Origin: a virus
DNA length: 64,000 nucleotides
IMG/VR virus record: IMGVR_UViG_3300034101_005859
Location: 1 to 64,000 of that record
Strand: one strand, 5' to 3'
In this document: positions 60,989-64,000 of the stretch, piece by piece
How positions within the stretch are numbered: position 1 is the stretch's first letter
Layout of the letters: each line of letters begins with the position of its first letter
Position numbers and translations under genes: made by a program
The notes under the pieces: model-generated
Databases searched by the model: none
What the model was told of the DNA's origin: nothing
Seen by the model: the letters and a program-made list of their open reading frames with translations, nothing else

Positions 60989-61549
60989 TCAATCATTTAA
61001 TATTTTATTTGAATCGGGTAAATTTGATTGATCATAAATTATATCAAAATTCATATCAATATCAAACTTATAGGGTAAAAATGTATTTTCGTCCCAAGGA
61101 ACAGAAGTATCAAATTTTATAGTATAGCTTTTCATTATTGCATTAAGAGGTAGTTTTGACAATAGATCTCCACATTGCAATTTACAAATTGGAGGAGGAG
61201 CATAAGGAGCGCCTCCCAATCCTCCTTGACTGCTTCTGCTATCAAATGGATATACTGCTGCCTGTATTGCACGAATGTATCCAAAAAATTTTTCTATATG
61301 ATCTTTTTTTGTCACCATAAAGTGAGCAGTCCAGCTTATGGTTCTATTATCAGAATTGTTATATGTCTTAAATGGTGTACTTCTACCTATTGATGTTTCA
61401 TCGGAATAACTTGCGCCTTTAGTATCTGATATATCTGGAAGACTTTGCATTACTATTGTTTCATCTATTCCATTTCCTATTATATCGATATAACATTTTT
61501 GTTCAAAAATAAACTCATTCAAATCTCCACTTGGCAATGTTGCATTCAT
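60989..61549 (-). CDS. Tail/baseplate assembly protein (gp48/54-like, weak)
   Basis: 186 residues, beta-rich. Position between the probable tape measure and gp53-type gene suggests a tail-tube initiator or baseplate cap protein. RTISWTAHFMVTKKDHIEKF and FDIDMNFDIIYDQS resemble tube-like beta proteins. No firm signature; the role is inferred from gene order. GAGGTT ribosome site. Confidence 0.6.
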   Translation of the reverse strand: MNATLPSGDLNEFIFEQKCYIDIIGNGIDETIVMQSLPDISDTKGASYSDETSIGRSTPFKTYNNSDNRTISWTAHFMVTKKDHIEKFFGYIRAIQAAVYPFDSRSSQGGLGGAPYAPPPICKLQCGDLLSKLPLNAIMKSYTIKFDTSVPWDENTFLPYKFDIDMNFDIIYDQSNLPDSNKILND

Positions 61550-61564
61550 TTAATTAACCTCAAA

Positions 61565-64000
61565 TTACAGTCTTATTGGTAGCAAGGTATTCACTTGCTT
61601 TGCTGGTCCCTGTCCAACCCTTCCGGTCACAGCCCTAGGAAACATGGGACTCTTGGCAGGTGGTCTATTCAACGAAGTATCAGGAGTTTCACCAGCTACA
61701 CTTCCACCACCTCCTCCCGATGCGGGAGAAGGTTTAAGTGCATCGACGACCTTCTGGAATAATGTAATAAGCGTGTCAAGTTTTGCGTTTTGATCAGAAG
61801 AATTTTTAGATATATCTTGCAATTCTTTCGATGTAACTTTATTTGTCGCTGGCTCTTCTCCAGCTTTCTTGGCAGCGACTTTATTCTCAATTGCGGCATT
61901 TGTTGAGCCGGATGCTGCTGTAGATACTGCCGCTCCTGCTGGAGAATTTGCAACTGCTGCTCCAACAGGTGTGATTGCCGCTTGCGCCCCACTTTGTGCT
62001 ATATTTGCCAAAGCCAACAACTTATCCATTGGCATTGTATTAATTTGGCTCATATCGACTCCCATCTTGCCAATTGATGAGAATGTTGCTCCAAGTGAGT
62101 TCATGACCTCTTCAAGCTTATTTAATACTTGTCCAAGCAAAGCAAGCTTATCAACAACGATCTGAAGCTCAGATGCTTTCGGGAAAAGATTTGTGATCGG
62201 CTCTATGATTCCACTCTTTAAGCTTATCGCCATTCCCGTGAATGATTTCTGGAAGAAGTGTTGATCCCATCTGCCAGTAAGTGATGAGAAAATATTTGTT
62301 GCTGATGCGAAGTTGTTGAATGTCTGATTCATTCTGCTCATAACAACTCCAGCAGTATAAACAACTTCTGACATCAAATTTAATTTATTTAACATTTCAT
62401 CAAGCTCTTCTGAGTCTGGCATCATTCTGATTGGATTGATAACACCTTCAATTAAAAGATTGGAAATATAACCAAAAGTTCCTGTAAATACCGCCACGCT
62501 AAACATTGTTCCAAAACCAACAATATTGGTTCCAAGATCATTAATTGTTTTATTCAATTGTTGAATAAATGGAGGAATTTGAGTGATAAGCAAAAGCATG
62601 TTTTTCATTCTGCCATTTGCCTCCTTCATATCATCTTCTGAAGGGAATCCGTGCAATATGGGATTCGCAATTCCATCAACCAAAAATCCAATTACAGCCC
62701 CAAAGAATTCCTGATAAATTGGTGCCATTCTAGCAATCATAGGTATAGGAGCTTCTTTCAAACATTGGTTTGGATCAAGTGATCCACCAAACAATTTAAC
62801 CAAATTTTTGATTACTCCAGAAACATTGTTTAACAGCATGTTCATTCCAAGCATGATTCTTCCCGCTGTTTGAATGGTCTTAGAGTCTGGCATTTCTTGT
62901 ATTACTGGATTTACAATTCCGTCACGCAAGAAAGCTGTAACATTCCTGAAGAATATTGCAAATTTTTCTTTTCCTGCATCTATTTTCTCAGCAGGAGTAT
63001 CCCTTAAATCTGTGTCTGCACTTACAACCAATGGAAGAACATTATTTGCAAAGTTTTTGATTACTAGTGGAATATTTGTCAACAAAGAATTCATAGCCAA
63101 CAAAGTTCTTGATGCCTGTTGAATCTGTTTAAGATCGCCCATTTGTTGCAAAATAGGCATTACCACGCCGTCTCTCAAAAATATTGCAGTAGTATTGAAA
63201 AATTTAGCAAATTTATCCTTGCTGGCAATTATTTTGTCCATTGGAAAATCGGTGTCTATGCTTTCTTCTCCTCCTTCGCTCACCATGCCAACTGCCGATG
63301 CCATGTTCTTGATGAGTGGAGATATATTTCTTGCAATTGTGGCCATAGCCATGATTATTTTTTGAGCCTTGCCCATGTCTACATCACCAAGATTCGTGAA
63401 AACAGGTATTATAATTCCAGTTTTCATGAATTCGGCAATTGATATGAACCAACCCTTAAATTTTTCTTTATTGTCTACAATTTTTTGCATCGGAGCAACT
63501 CCGAAGAATGTGGGAGCATCTGTTGCCAATGAAATTGCTTCTGCAAGATTTTTAATGAGAGGAACAAGTCTTATCGCAATTAGACTCATGGCCTTGATTA
63601 TAACTGCCGCCTTATTCAATTGAGTCGTATCGGTAAATATGGCCACAACAGGATCAACAATCCCATCACGAACAAATACGGCAATTGAATCAAACCAATC
63701 TGTAAATTGTTTTTTGTTATTGACAATTTTTTCCATGGGAGAATCAAAAAACAAACTAACAGGGTCCATCAGAGCCATTACTTCAGCAAGAGATTTGATT
63801 GTTTTTCCTGTAGCGCAAGCAATTGTTGCAACTCCAATTAAAATTGTCTGAGCTTTTCTTAAGTCTTCTGTATTTGGCATAGCAAAGAGAATTGGCCAAA
63901 CAATTCCCCAAGTAACCAAATCAGCTATTTCAAGGAAATATTCTGCAAATTGATTTTTATACTTAGAAATTTTACTTATTGGCGATTCTTGGAAGAAGCT
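61565..64000 (-). CDS. Probable tape measure protein, repeat-rich (5' end off window)
   Basis: At least 812 residues; the frame stays open past a TTG at 63919 to the right edge, so the N-terminus is missing. It carries eight repeats of ~83-90 residues, each with a PMxKI.xxKxxF opening, a helix, GIVxP (e.g. RDGIVDP, KTGIIIP, RDGVVMP, VDGIANP, KSGIIEP) and a helix with IKNLA. The C-terminus is Ala-rich, then Gly/Pro with SPMFPRAVTGRVGQG. Long helical repeats, size and position next to baseplate genes point to the tape measure that sets tail length. Repeats of this kind are unusual for T4 gp29. Confidence 0.6.
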   Translation of the reverse strand, partial: SFFQESPISKISKYKNQFAEYFLEIADLVTWGIVWPILFAMPNTEDLRKAQTILIGVATIACATGKTIKSLAEVMALMDPVSLFFDSPMEKIVNNKKQFTDWFDSIAVFVRDGIVDPVVAIFTDTTQLNKAAVIIKAMSLIAIRLVPLIKNLAEAISLATDAPTFFGVAPMQKIVDNKEKFKGWFISIAEFMKTGIIIPVFTNLGDVDMGKAQKIIMAMATIARNISPLIKNMASAVGMVSEGGEESIDTDFPMDKIIASKDKFAKFFNTTAIFLRDGVVMPILQQMGDLKQIQQASRTLLAMNSLLTNIPLVIKNFANNVLPLVVSADTDLRDTPAEKIDAGKEKFAIFFRNVTAFLRDGIVNPVIQEMPDSKTIQTAGRIMLGMNMLLNNVSGVIKNLVKLFGGSLDPNQCLKEAPIPMIARMAPIYQEFFGAVIGFLVDGIANPILHGFPSEDDMKEANGRMKNMLLLITQIPPFIQQLNKTINDLGTNIVGFGTMFSVAVFTGTFGYISNLLIEGVINPIRMMPDSEELDEMLNKLNLMSEVVYTAGVVMSRMNQTFNNFASATNIFSSLTGRWDQHFFQKSFTGMAISLKSGIIEPITNLFPKASELQIVVDKLALLGQVLNKLEEVMNSLGATFSSIGKMGVDMSQINTMPMDKLLALANIAQSGAQAAITPVGAAVANSPAGAAVSTAASGSTNAAIENKVAAKKAGEEPATNKVTSKELQDISKNSSDQNAKLDTLITLFQKVVDALKPSPASGGGGGSVAGETPDTSLNRPPAKSPMFPRAVTGRVGQGPAKQVNTLLPIRL

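Noticed and set aside
1-64000. tRNA, rRNA or integrase/attachment site
   Set aside because: Looked for cloverleaf-like ends with CCA and integrase motifs by eye and recognised none. A tRNAscan run would be decisive.

Overview
This window looks like part of the genome of a large tailed bacteriophage with a contractile tail, built on the T4 plan. The support is a set of mutually consistent T4-type genes: major capsid protein (gp23 type), scaffold (gp22 type), prohead protease (gp21 type), portal (gp20 type), terminase large subunit (gp17 type), baseplate wedge and hub proteins (gp25, gp6/J, gp53, gp5 and gp27 types), plus ATAAATA boxes upstream of several genes that resemble the T4 late promoter. 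DNA is AT-rich, genes are packed with ATGA/TAATG overlaps, and no rRNA, tRNA or CRISPR array was recognised. The host is unknown. A lipoprotein and several exported enzymes suggest a diderm host; PVC-type bacteria (planctomycetes and relatives) are only an impression.

Layout. 1-5 kb (minus): small virion-like and hypothetical genes, an Ntn hydrolase and a GNAT/PD-(D/E)XK/zinc-finger protein resembling a homing endonuclease. 5-14.5 kb (minus): head module (capsid, scaffold, protease, a 674-residue head-region protein, portal carrying an intein), interrupted by a small plus-strand pair (10.3-11.4 kb) with a YiiX-like cysteine hydrolase. 14.6-25.4 kb: accessory zone on both strands with two sulfotransferase-like genes, M14, papain-like, M4-like and M28 peptidases, a lipoprotein, an Asp-rich protein and a ferritin-like protein. 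25.5-29.6 kb (plus): terminase and downstream genes, including a 2H phosphoesterase that could be an Acb1-type anti-CBASS enzyme. 29.6-36.2 kb: trypsin-like protease, Cas4/RecB-like nuclease divergent from a TOPRIM primase, a 2OG-Fe(II) oxygenase-like protein and repeat proteins. 36.3-41.6 kb: actin-like ATPase and glycan-type enzymes. 41.6-64 kb (minus): a long tail and baseplate operon containing a decapeptide-repeat protein, two PKD-domain proteins, a P-loop kinase, and wedge and hub proteins, ending in a repeat-rich probable tape-measure protein that runs off the right edge.

How it fits together. The capsid and baseplate operons build the virion. Terminase, primase, Cas4-like nuclease and P-loop kinase handle DNA. 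Sulfotransferase- and glycosyltransferase-like genes could decorate virion or host surface. The most unusual feature is the number of peptidase-fold genes (eight in the first 31 kb, four of them with N-terminal export or anchor signals), scattered singly among structural genes and often preceded by a TATATA-type box. They could form a phage-encoded exported proteolytic arsenal. Both window edges cut genes (1-239 and 61565-64000).
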